This document shows positions 1-7,806 of a DNA stretch of 64,000 nt, piece after piece; position 1 is the first letter of the stretch, and the number at the start of each line of letters is the position of its first letter. Both the position numbers and the translations under genes were made by a program. The notes beneath the pieces were generated by a model that worked only from the letters and a program-made list of their open reading frames with translations, was not told where the DNA came from and did no database searches. Source of the DNA: Carnobacterium gallinarum DSM 4847 (GTDB lineage: Bacteria; Bacillota; Bacilli; Lactobacillales; Carnobacteriaceae); the NCBI RefSeq assembly GCF_000744375.1, contig NZ_JQLU01000005.1, positions 1,302,001 to 1,366,000 of the forward strand, read 5' to 3'.

Positions 1-437
1 TTACGGTTGAAGATACGGCGATGGCTTTAGCGTTGTATGAACACGGGCAGCCACTTACTATATACGCCACCAATACATTTTCAAGAGACTTACCACCAGA
101 AATCTATCTTGAATTTGAGCATGGGGAAGTCAGTTTAGTCGGGAGTGATTGGCTTAAAGTAAATAAAGAACTCTTAGTTGCTCCATCGAAAGCAGAAGCT
201 GAGAAAACGGCGCCCTCATTAGGAAAAACTTACTGGGGAAATAGTCACCAGCGTTTGATTGCGGAATTTGTTTATCGGATTTTACAAAAACCAACAATAA
301 AAACCAATTATTTGCCTAAAGAAAATGGGTTAGATGCACTAAAAATAATTGAAGGCATCTATTTATCCAGTAAGGCAAATCAACGGATTACACTAAAAAA
401 TAATAATTTAGGAGACTTCAATGAATTTAAGAAATGA
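1..437 (+). CDS. Gfo/Idh/MocA-type oxidoreductase, C-terminal part (5' end outside window)
   Basis: The frame is open from the first bases of the window, so the first ATG at 21 is probably internal and the gene starts upstream. The visible 145 or so residues look like the C-terminal substrate domain of Gfo/Idh/MocA dehydrogenases: a beta-strand region with acidic, aromatic strands followed by a helix near the end (NGLDALKIIEGIYLSSK), the typical last helix of this family. Such enzymes oxidise or epimerise sugars with NAD(P). The stop codon overlaps the start of the downstream GH2 gene by 17 bp, indicating translational coupling and a shared role in using a glycoside. Family assignment rests on the C-terminal pattern only, because the Rossmann domain is outside the window. 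Confidence 0.65.
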   Translation, partial: TVEDTAMALALYEHGQPLTIYATNTFSRDLPPEIYLEFEHGEVSLVGSDWLKVNKELLVAPSKAEAEKTAPSLGKTYWGNSHQRLIAEFVYRILQKPTIKTNYLPKENGLDALKIIEGIYLSSKANQRITLKNNNLGDFNEFKK

Positions 438-2226
438 TTATCCAAGACCTCAATTTGAGCGAGAAAAGTGGCAGAATTTAAATGGTCAGTGGCAGTTTGA
501 ATTTGCTGACAGGGAACAAGGAAAGCCATTGGAAAAATACTTTACGACTGAAAAATTAACGCAAGAAATTACCGTTCCGTATGTTTATCAAGCTAAATTA
601 AGTGGCATTAACTGCCAAGAACGACATGAGCATATTTGGTATAAGCGGACGTTTTCGGTAAGCAAGAAGGCCGGAAAGACCGTCATTCTGCATTTTGGGG
701 CAGTAGACTATTATGGGAAAGTTTTTGTGAACGGTCAATTTGTCGGTGAACATGAGGGAGGGCATACTTCTTTTAGCTTTGAAATCCAAGATTATTTAGT
801 AGCAGGTGCGGAACAGTTATTAACGGTCTATGCTTTTGATCCAGTGGAGGATGAATCGATTTTACGCGGCAAGCAATTCTGGGAAGAGCAGTCGAGAGGG
901 ATCTGGTACACGAATTCTAGTGGGATTTGGCAAACTGTTTGGCTGGAAGAAGTGAACCAGCAGTATTTAAATGGAATCAAATTTGACTCGCGTTATGATG
1001 AGGGCATGGTAGATGTTGAATGTGAGTTTAGCGAAGTAACAGAAGGAACGCATTTGACCTATCAAGTTTCTTTCAAGGAACAAAAAGTTGCAGAAGGGAC
1101 ATTTGAAGTTCTGGCAATGAAAGAAAAATACTCGATTGATGTGGTAAGAGGGAAAATATTTAACACAAGTTTTCATGAGGATGGAATTTCTTGGACGCCT
1201 GAAAGTCCGAATTTATTTGATATTCAGCTAGTTTTACAAGATAAGAATGGACAAATAATCGATCAAGTTCAGTCATATTTTGGTTATCGTAAAATTCATA
1301 CGGAAAAAGGGATGGTCTTTTTAAACAATCGTCCTTACTATCAGAAGTTAGTGTTAGATCAAGGCTACTGGCCAGAAGGTTTGTTGACTGCTCCAACTGA
1401 TGGTGATTTTAAGAAGGATATTTTATTAGCGAAGGAAATGGGATTCAATGGCTGTCGCAAACATCAAAAAACGGAAGATCCGCGTTTTCTCTATCATGCA
1501 GATCAGCTAGGTTTTTTAGTCTGGGGTGAATGTGCGTCGGCGCCGATGTTTACAGAAACGGCAGCGCAACGTTTAATAAAAGAATGGATGGAAATTATTC
1601 AGCGAGACTATAACCACCCGTCGATTGTGACATGGGTTCCGCTAAATGAAAGTTGGGGAGTTCCGGGTATTCATCTAGACGAACAACAGCAGCATTTATC
1701 TGAGACAATGTATCATTTGCTGCATACGCTAGACAGAACTCGTTTGGTGATTTCAAATGATGGTTGGGAGGCGACCGTAACTGATATTTGTGCCATTCAT
1801 GATTACTCACATGGGAAAGCCAATGAACAACAGAAGTATGCTGATTTTCAAGCGGCGTTGGCGACTACTGAGAACTTGCTTAGCCATGCCCATCATCGTT
1901 GGAGTGTCTACGCACAAGGCTATCAACATCAAGGGGCGCCGATTTTATTAACTGAATTTGGTGGGATTGGTTTTCAAGTGGATGGACAAAAAGGCTGGGG
2001 GTATACGTCAGTAGAAACGGAAACGGACTATCTGGCGGATTATCGTCGGATTATGGAGGCGGTATTTGCCTCAAAAGGACTCTGGGGATACTGTTATACT
2101 CAATTAACTGATGTGGAGCAAGAAATCAATGGGATTTTATCTTATGATCGTCAGCCTAAATGCGATTTAGCTGCTATTCGTGAGTTAAATGAGATGTATC
2201 ATCCAGAACGATTAGTTAGAGATTAA
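421..2226 (+). CDS. Glycoside hydrolase family 2 (beta-galactosidase/beta-glucuronidase-like)
   Basis: This 601-residue enzyme has the GH2 layout: an N-terminal jelly-roll sugar-binding domain (about 1-170), an immunoglobulin-like domain (about 175-285) and a TIM-barrel catalytic domain. The acid/base glutamate is Glu410 in VPLNESWG and the nucleophile is Glu512 in LLTEFGG, both well conserved. No signal peptide is present, so it acts in the cytoplasm on imported glycosides. At 600 residues it is a short GH2 of the type often found with oxidoreductases rather than a 1000-residue LacZ. It overlaps the preceding dehydrogenase gene and ends at a strong terminator. The exact sugar (galactoside, glucuronide or mannoside) cannot be told from sequence. 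Confidence 0.88.
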   Translation: MNLRNDYPRPQFEREKWQNLNGQWQFEFADREQGKPLEKYFTTEKLTQEITVPYVYQAKLSGINCQERHEHIWYKRTFSVSKKAGKTVILHFGAVDYYGKVFVNGQFVGEHEGGHTSFSFEIQDYLVAGAEQLLTVYAFDPVEDESILRGKQFWEEQSRGIWYTNSSGIWQTVWLEEVNQQYLNGIKFDSRYDEGMVDVECEFSEVTEGTHLTYQVSFKEQKVAEGTFEVLAMKEKYSIDVVRGKIFNTSFHEDGISWTPESPNLFDIQLVLQDKNGQIIDQVQSYFGYRKIHTEKGMVFLNNRPYYQKLVLDQGYWPEGLLTAPTDGDFKKDILLAKEMGFNGCRKHQKTEDPRFLYHADQLGFLVWGECASAPMFTETAAQRLIKEWMEIIQRDYNHPSIVTWVPLNESWGVPGIHLDEQQQHLSETMYHLLHTLDRTRLVISNDGWEATVTDICAIHDYSHGKANEQQKYADFQAALATTENLLSHAHHRWSVYAQGYQHQGAPILLTEFGGIGFQVDGQKGWGYTSVETETDYLADYRRIMEAVFASKGLWGYCYTQLTDVEQEINGILSYDRQPKCDLAAIRELNEMYHPERLVRD

Positions 2227-2240
2227 AGATAGTAAAATGC

Positions 2241-2279
2241 AAAAAAGCTGATTCAACATAAACGTGAATCAGCTTTTTT
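2241..2279. terminator. Bidirectional terminator between convergent genes
   Basis: The stem AAAAAAGCTGATTCA pairs with TGAATCAGCTTTTTT around a short loop. The A-run on one side and the T-run on the other let it serve both the GH2 gene and the convergent RpiR gene. Confidence 0.9.
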
Positions 2280-2285
2280 GGCTGC

Positions 2286-3134
2286 TTATAATTTTGTATT
2301 TGCAATCGCGTTGCGAATATCTTCCAAGGATTTTGCAGAAGCTGCGCTATTTTTAAACATACTATTGACAAATAAAGCATCAATCAAACTTAGTTGGGTA
2401 ATTCTTGAGGCGAGCGCTTCAGAGCGATAGTCTGTTTCTTCAGCAGTTGAGAGTAATAAGGCATCAGCTAATTTTGCTAAAGGGGCAATTGCATAACTAG
2501 TAATCACAATGAGTTTGGCACCTTTTTCTTTGGCAGTTTTAGCAATGCTGAGAATATCTTTGTTGATTCCAGAGTGAGAAATGACTACGGCACAGTCGTC
2601 TTTTGTTAATTTTGCAGCTTGCATCAATTGGAAATGGCTGTCGATATTAAATAGACAATTCAAAGGCGAGCGCATAAATTTATGATAGGCATCCATGGCA
2701 ATCACGCTAGATCCACCAATTCCAAAGAAGGCGATGGTTTCTGCTGAATTGAGAATTTGATTGGCACGGTTCATCTGGGATTCATCTAAAATGGCGCTGG
2801 TATCCTTCAAGGCTTGAATATTGGAAGAAAAAACTTTTTGAGCAATGACAAATTCACTATCTTCTTTGGAGATATGTTCATGAATCGAATCTGATTCATC
2901 TATTTGTTCAGATGCTAAGGCAATTTTAAATGCTTGAAATCCTTTAAAACCTAGACGTTTACAAAAACGAAAGACGGTAGCATCTGCCACATCCAAAGCA
3001 TCTGAAATGGTGCTGATGGTTCCATGCACGATATCGGCTTGGTGAGCTAAAATGTAATCGGCAACTCTTTTTTCTTTATCACTTAAATCACGATAGATGG
3101 CTTTTATTTTTAGGCTAATTTGTTGTTCATGCAT
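2286..3134 (-). CDS. RpiR/MurR-family transcriptional regulator (HTH plus SIS domain)
   Basis: The 282-residue protein has an N-terminal RpiR helix-turn-helix (about 1-77, with the recognition region ATVFRFCKRLGFKGF) and a C-terminal SIS phosphosugar-binding domain (about 125-260, with IAFFGIGGSSVIA and CAVVISHSGINKD). SIS regulators sense phosphorylated sugars. It is divergent from the 6-phosphogluconate dehydrogenase and gluconokinase genes, 139 bp away, so it is the obvious candidate regulator for gluconate use, like other RpiR proteins next to gnt genes. A typical ribosome-binding site is present upstream of the ATG. Confidence 0.9.
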   Translation of the reverse strand: MHEQQISLKIKAIYRDLSDKEKRVADYILAHQADIVHGTISTISDALDVADATVFRFCKRLGFKGFQAFKIALASEQIDESDSIHEHISKEDSEFVIAQKVFSSNIQALKDTSAILDESQMNRANQILNSAETIAFFGIGGSSVIAMDAYHKFMRSPLNCLFNIDSHFQLMQAAKLTKDDCAVVISHSGINKDILSIAKTAKEKGAKLIVITSYAIAPLAKLADALLLSTAEETDYRSEALASRITQLSLIDALFVNSMFKNSAASAKSLEDIRNAIANTKL

Positions 3135-3211
3135 GAGAAATCCCTCGCTTTTTTAAGTATTTTATTGAGTATAGCATAAAAAAACAAAGAAAAAATATTT
3201 TTTTATTTAAC

Positions 3212-3240
3212 TTGTAAAAAGAAAAATATTTTCGTATAAT
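3212..3240 (+). promoter_or_regulatory. Predicted sigma-A promoter of the gluconate operon
   Basis: TTGTAA (3212-3217) is followed after 17 bases by a perfect TATAAT (3235-3240), about 34 bases before the ATG at 3274. It lies in the divergent region shared with the RpiR gene. Confidence 0.65.
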
Positions 3241-3273
3241 AGATTTATCAAATGAGATAAGGAAGTGTTGATT

Positions 3274-4170
3274 ATGGAAATCGGCTTAGTTGGATTAGGA
3301 AAGATGGGCTTTAATTTAGCATTAAATTTACAAAAAAATGGACATCAGGTCTATGGTTTTGATGTGATGGATGCCTCTAAACAACATGCAAAAGAAGCTG
3401 GAATCGCTGTAGTCGATAGTTTAGAAGAGTTAACACAACAATTTTCTAAAATAAAAGTAATCTGGGTGATGGTACCAGCAGGTGAAGCAACTGAATTAGT
3501 TTTATTAGAGTTAAATCAATTATTAGGTAAGAAGGATATTGTTATTGATGGTGGGAATTCTAATTATCGGGATTCAATTCGTCATGCTGAAAATGCAGCT
3601 GTATTTGGCATTGATTTTCTGGATGTTGGAACAAGTGGTGGAACAAGTGGTGCTAACGCAGGTGCGTGCTTAATGATCGGTGGAGCAGAGCCGGCTTTTC
3701 AACAATTAGAATCCGTATTTGCGGAGATTTCAGTTGTAGATGGGTATTTATATACAGGCAAATCCGGCAGTGGACATTTCTTGAAAATGGTGCATAATGG
3801 AGTAGAATACGGTATGATGCAAGCGATCGCAGAAGGCTTTGAAGTTGTTGAAAAAAGCCCATTTGATTATGATCTAGAAGCTGTAGCGAAGGTTTGGAAT
3901 AATGGCTCGGTTATTCGTAGCTGGTTAATGGAATTAGCTGAGAGTGCCTTTAGTAAAGATGAGCATTTGGATAAGATTAAAGGTGTGATGAATGCTTCTG
4001 GTGAAGGTCAGTGGACAGTTGAAACAGCGCTAGATATGAAAGTTCCAACTCCAGTAATTGCCTTATCTTTAATGATGCGTTATCGTTCGTTAGAAGATGA
4101 TACGTTTACTGGTAAAGTTGTTGCAGCTTTACGGAACGAATTCGGTGGTCATGCTGTGGAGAGTAAGTAA
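3274..4170 (+). CDS. gnd: 6-phosphogluconate dehydrogenase, decarboxylating, short form
   Basis: The protein converts 6-phosphogluconate to ribulose 5-phosphate and CO2 with NAD(P). It begins with the nucleotide-binding motif GLVGLGKMG and carries the family signatures VIDGGNSNYRDS, DVGTSGGTSGA and KMVHNGVEYGMMQA, the last containing the catalytic lysine and the HNG motif. At 298 residues it belongs to the short, roughly 300-residue group rather than the 470-residue form. I chose the ATG at 3274 because GGAAG lies nine bases before it; the upstream GTG at 3265 overlaps that ribosome-binding site. It is followed after 36 bp by gluconokinase, so the two form a gluconate-to-pentose-phosphate module. 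Confidence 0.92.
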   Translation: MEIGLVGLGKMGFNLALNLQKNGHQVYGFDVMDASKQHAKEAGIAVVDSLEELTQQFSKIKVIWVMVPAGEATELVLLELNQLLGKKDIVIDGGNSNYRDSIRHAENAAVFGIDFLDVGTSGGTSGANAGACLMIGGAEPAFQQLESVFAEISVVDGYLYTGKSGSGHFLKMVHNGVEYGMMQAIAEGFEVVEKSPFDYDLEAVAKVWNNGSVIRSWLMELAESAFSKDEHLDKIKGVMNASGEGQWTVETALDMKVPTPVIALSLMMRYRSLEDDTFTGKVVAALRNEFGGHAVESK

Positions 4171-4206
4171 ACTAAATAAGTAAACTTGAAGGGGCGAGGC
4201 ACAATT

Positions 4207-5745
4207 ATGAAATCTGGATATGTGATTGGTGTGGATATTGGAACAACGAGTACAAAGGCGGTCGTTTTTAATCAAAAAGGAGAGGCACTAAACGCAAGTT
4301 ATGTGTTGTACCCTTTAATTAAAGATACTCCTGAAATGGCTGAGCAAGATTTGACGGATTTGTTTGAAGCAACCATTGAAAGTATTCGGAAAGTTATCAC
4401 CAAATCCAACCTAATGGCAAATGAGATTTTAGGTGTCTCCTTTTCAAGTGCGATGCATAGTTTAATTTTAATGGATGAAGGAAATCGTCCGCTAACACGC
4501 TGTATTACGTGGGCGGATAATCGGGCAAGTCAATGGGCAGAGGAGCTAAGACAATCAGAGGAAGGGTTGGCTATTTATCGTCGGACAGGTACGCCGATTC
4601 ATCCGATGTCGCCTTTGGCTAAGATTCTATGGTTGAAGAATGCTGAAAAAGCCCTTTATCAAAAAGCTACTAAGTTTATTGGGATTAAGGAATATATTTT
4701 CTTTCAACTCTTTGGCAGCTATCAAGTTGATTATTCAAGTGCATCAGGTTCAGGTATGTTTGATATTTTTGATTTTCGCTGGGATCAGCAAGCTTTAAGT
4801 CTTGCTGGAATTACAGAAGATCAGCTTTCAATACCTGTTTCGCCAACAGCTAAAATTAGTGGTATGCCAAGTGAACTTGCAGAAAGAATGGGATTACTTC
4901 CAGATACTCCATTTGTTTTTGGTGGAAATGATGGCTGTTTGTCTAATTTAGGCGTAGGTGCTGTGGAACCAGGTGTTGCCGCCCTAACTATTGGAACAAG
5001 CGGAGCTATTCGTTTGGTCGTTGACCATCCAGTAACTGATCCAACCGGTAAGACTTTTTGTTATATTTTAGATGAAGAGCATTGGGTGATTGGTGGAGCG
5101 GTGAATAATGGTGGTGTTGTTTTAAACTGGGCCAGAAAGCAATTTTTTGTGGAAGAGCAGAAGGAAGCTATCAAACGTGGTGAAGATGCGTACGAAATCC
5201 TAATGGAACGCATTGGAACAGTTCCTGCTGGTGCAAATGGTCTTATCTTTCATCCCTATTTAAATGGAGAACGGGCACCATTATGGACGGCGGATGCTCG
5301 AGGTTCTTTTTCTGGATTAACGATGAATCATCAAGCAGAAGATATGCTGCGAGCAGTATTAGAAGGCATTTGTCTGAACTTGTATGATGTGTTTAATGAT
5401 TTAATTGCTCTAGCAGGGAAACCGACTAAAATTATGGCAACAGGTGGGTTTTCTCGTTCAGAGTTGTGGCGCCAAATGATTGCAGATGTGTTTAATCAGG
5501 AGATTTCATTACCAGAAAGCTTTGAAAGCTCATGCTTAGGTGCAGCTGTTTTAGGAATGAAGGGTTTGGGCTTAGTGGATAGTTTACATGTAGTAAAATC
5601 AATGATTGGAGCGGAGCATCAACACGTTCCTAATCAAGAAGCTCAAGCAACCTATCAACTAGTCTATCCAGTGTTCCATCAATTAAGTCGCAAGATGCAA
5701 GAGAGTTATAGTATAGTAGCAGAACTACAACGAAAATTAATGTAA
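4207..5745 (+). CDS. gntK: Gluconokinase, FGGY carbohydrate kinase family
   Basis: This 512-residue kinase has the two actin-like FGGY domains: the phosphate-binding start GVDIGTTSTKAVVF, substrate-domain motifs such as TWADNRA, the second phosphate region GGNDGCLSNLG and ALTIGTSGAIR, and the ATP-site ATGGFSRSELWRQM near the C terminus. It is expected to phosphorylate gluconate to 6-phosphogluconate, the substrate of the upstream enzyme. The ATG at 4207 follows AAGGGGCGAGG (4189-4199); the TTG further upstream has no proper ribosome-binding site. No gluconate permease is seen next to it, so import may occur through another locus. A related kinase specificity (xylulose or another sugar acid) is possible but less likely beside gnd. 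Confidence 0.88.
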   Translation: MKSGYVIGVDIGTTSTKAVVFNQKGEALNASYVLYPLIKDTPEMAEQDLTDLFEATIESIRKVITKSNLMANEILGVSFSSAMHSLILMDEGNRPLTRCITWADNRASQWAEELRQSEEGLAIYRRTGTPIHPMSPLAKILWLKNAEKALYQKATKFIGIKEYIFFQLFGSYQVDYSSASGSGMFDIFDFRWDQQALSLAGITEDQLSIPVSPTAKISGMPSELAERMGLLPDTPFVFGGNDGCLSNLGVGAVEPGVAALTIGTSGAIRLVVDHPVTDPTGKTFCYILDEEHWVIGGAVNNGGVVLNWARKQFFVEEQKEAIKRGEDAYEILMERIGTVPAGANGLIFHPYLNGERAPLWTADARGSFSGLTMNHQAEDMLRAVLEGICLNLYDVFNDLIALAGKPTKIMATGGFSRSELWRQMIADVFNQEISLPESFESSCLGAAVLGMKGLGLVDSLHVVKSMIGAEHQHVPNQEAQATYQLVYPVFHQLSRKMQESYSIVAELQRKLM

Positions 5746-5748
5746 AAA

Positions 5749-5795
5749 TTCCCGCTTTAAATCCATGTGAACTCTCTGGATTTAAAGTGGGTTTT
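5749..5795. terminator. Terminator after gluconokinase
   Basis: CCCGCTTTAAATCCA pairs with TGGATTTAAAGTGGG around a nine-base loop, followed by TTTT. It lies between gntK and the convergent fucosidase gene and may serve both. Confidence 0.85.
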
Positions 5796-5816
5796 CAATT
5801 CATTGGTTAAACAGAA

Positions 5817-7115
5817 TCAATCTTTTAAAAAAATTTCAATAACAGGTACTAGCACATCAGGTTTTTTAGTTGGTAAAATCAACAAACTATCTGCTGGATT
5901 AATGGCTGTTTCAGTACTTGTGATAACTTCATCTGGATCAAAACTACGAAAGAAAATTTCAGAACCATCGTTTAACAACTGAGCATAGGCAATTTTATCA
6001 GCTAAGCCTTTTAAGTGAATATGTTGATAGGGCCACGAGAAAAGGTGAAGATAGAGCCGATTTCCATTTTGCGTATAGCGACAATCTGTCGGTGCTTCAA
6101 AAGCGCTAGCGCCACAATGAGAAATTCCCCGTTGATGGAGTTTGAACCATGCCCCAATCTCTGCTAAACGTGTTAATGCAATCGGGTCAATCAGTCCGCG
6201 TCCATTAGGTCCAATATTCATTAAAAAGTTTCCATCTAACGAAATAGTCTCAATCAACATTTTTACAAGCATTTCCGAACTTTTCCAAGCAAGATTATCT
6301 CGATCATAGCCCCAAGTTCCATTCATCGTTTGACACGCTTCCCATAGGACTGGCAAATTCTCTTTTATTAAAGGTTGGTTTGGCTGGTATTGTTCAGGCG
6401 TACTAATCCCTCGATTCAAATCTAAACGATCATTAATGAGTATCTCTGGTTGCAAAGTAAAACAGAGCTCCTCTAAACGTTGACTATCCCAATCTTTGGC
6501 TCCCTTGCCTTTTGACCATTCCCAATCTCGATGTGAGTAAGAAAAATCAAACCAAATATAATCTATTTTTCCATAGTTGGTTAATAATTCGGTTACTTGT
6601 CCAGCTAAATAATCTTGATATTTTTTTATTTCTCGAGTGTCATTAGAAGCAATGTATTGAGGGACCTCTCTTTGTGGATGCAAGCCATCAATAGGAAATT
6701 CTGGATGATGCCAGTCAATGACTGAATGATAAAAGCCAACTTTAATTCCAGCTTCTCGTAGTTTTGGTACAAGCTCTGCGATTAGATCACGCTGAAAGGG
6801 GGTATTGGTAATCTTGTAAGTGCTAAGCTGCGTATCCCATAAGGCAAAGCCTTCGTGGTGTTTAGTAGTGATGACAACATATTTTACTCCAGTAGCTTTT
6901 GCGACGGCAACCCACTCAGCGGCATCGAATAAATCAGGATTAAAATGATCAAAATATTTTTGATAATCTTCAGGTGAAACTTTCTCAGTCGTCATAAACC
7001 ATTCATGACGTGCCCCCATAGTGTATAAACCAAAGTGAATAAATAAGCCAAAGGGATCTTCGCGAAACCAAGCTGGATCAGGATATGTTTCTGGCCAATT
7101 TGCATAAGTTTTCAT
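5817..7115 (-). CDS. Alpha-L-fucosidase, GH29
   Basis: The 432-residue protein shows the GH29 barrel: FGLFIHFGLYTMGARHEW near the N terminus, the TTKHHEGFALWDT motif, GFYHSVIDWHH, and the nucleophile aspartate in DYIWFDFSYS. It lacks a signal peptide and is probably cytoplasmic, removing alpha-linked fucose from imported oligosaccharides. I start it at the ATG at 7115, which is preceded by AGGAGG; a longer frame would begin inside the upstream gene. It sits 16 bp after the small membrane-anchored protein at 7132-7614, so the two are one transcript. Its neighbour across the divergent region is a second, distinct GH29 enzyme. Confidence 0.9.
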   Translation of the reverse strand: MKTYANWPETYPDPAWFREDPFGLFIHFGLYTMGARHEWFMTTEKVSPEDYQKYFDHFNPDLFDAAEWVAVAKATGVKYVVITTKHHEGFALWDTQLSTYKITNTPFQRDLIAELVPKLREAGIKVGFYHSVIDWHHPEFPIDGLHPQREVPQYIASNDTREIKKYQDYLAGQVTELLTNYGKIDYIWFDFSYSHRDWEWSKGKGAKDWDSQRLEELCFTLQPEILINDRLDLNRGISTPEQYQPNQPLIKENLPVLWEACQTMNGTWGYDRDNLAWKSSEMLVKMLIETISLDGNFLMNIGPNGRGLIDPIALTRLAEIGAWFKLHQRGISHCGASAFEAPTDCRYTQNGNRLYLHLFSWPYQHIHLKGLADKIAYAQLLNDGSEIFFRSFDPDEVITSTETAINPADSLLILPTKKPDVLVPVIEIFLKD

Positions 7116-7131
7116 TGTTCTATCTCCTCCT

Positions 7132-7614
7132 CTAATCAATAAATTTAGTATCTGTCATGATGGTCTCCTGAATCTTCCAAACACCATCTTCTTTCACTAA
7201 TGTATAATTGGCTTCAGCAATATGGGAACGATAATCAGATTTGTCTTTATTCAGCGTTTTTTGTTGAGTTTGAATCCGCATTCTTTGTTCTTGTTGATTC
7301 ATAATTTCAAATGAAAGCAGCTGATGAAAAAGCTGATAATTTTTAAAAAATGGAGCGATTTCTTTTTTTGTTTCGAGATAACCGCTAGCTACAATAGTTG
7401 TTAAATAACCTTCTAGATTGTTTTCAGTTGCATAACTCAAATTTTTTTCAATCAAGTTAAGAGCTGCTTCAGCATCTGCCTGATTGGTTATTTTCCCAGT
7501 GATTCCGATCATCGTTTTTTCATTTGAATCGGCTTTTTGACTATAATTGGTGATGATTAAAAACAAACTTAGTATGCTGATTAAAATAGCAAAGATTATC
7601 CTTTTTCGATACAT
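7132..7614 (-). CDS. Membrane-anchored protein with an NTF2-like outer domain, function unknown
   Basis: The 160-residue product begins with a basic stretch and one hydrophobic helix (about residues 6-24), which fits either an anchor or an uncleaved signal. The rest is outside the membrane and ends with the pattern ANYTLVKEDGVWKIQET, a strand arrangement common in SnoaL/NTF2-like domains. I do not recognise a named family. It is the first gene of a two-gene transcript with the GH29 fucosidase and shares the divergent control region with the second fucosidase, so a link to fucosylated glycans is plausible but unproved. The ribosome-binding site is AGGAGG, directly before the ATG. Confidence 0.6.
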   Translation of the reverse strand: MYRKRIIFAILISILSLFLIITNYSQKADSNEKTMIGITGKITNQADAEAALNLIEKNLSYATENNLEGYLTTIVASGYLETKKEIAPFFKNYQLFHQLLSFEIMNQQEQRMRIQTQQKTLNKDKSDYRSHIAEANYTLVKEDGVWKIQETIMTDTKFID

Positions 7615-7628
7615 TAGATTCCTCCTTT

Positions 7629-7642
7629 AGATAGCGTTTTCA
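7629..7642. promoter_or_regulatory. cre-like site upstream of the leftward fucosidase transcript
   Basis: AGATAGCGTTTTCA differs from the CcpA consensus TGWAANCGNTNWCA at two positions. Its 12-base core GATAGCGTTTTC recurs exactly at 7737-7748, near the opposite transcript, suggesting a shared repressor (CcpA or a LacI-type protein). Confidence 0.5.
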
Positions 7643-7735
7643 TTTCCAGTATAACGAATTAGTTGTTTGATTCAAGAACAATCTAAGGAAATACGTCTGA
7701 AACAATAAAATACATAGTTTGTAAAAATTACATAT

Positions 7736-7749
7736 TGATAGCGTTTTCC
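7736..7749. promoter_or_regulatory. cre-like site upstream of the rightward fucosidase gene
   Basis: TGATAGCGTTTTCC carries the same GATAGCGTTTTC core as the site at 7629-7642, 107 bp away in the same orientation. It differs from the cre consensus at two positions. Confidence 0.5.
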
Positions 7750-7806
7750 AGACGTGCTAAATTTGATTGTATTCATAAATGATAAGCTAGTAAAGGAGGA
7801 AAATGA

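Noticed and set aside
5767-5982. Rightward 71-codon frame after gntK
   Set aside because: It starts inside the terminator and lies opposite the C-terminal end of the fucosidase gene.
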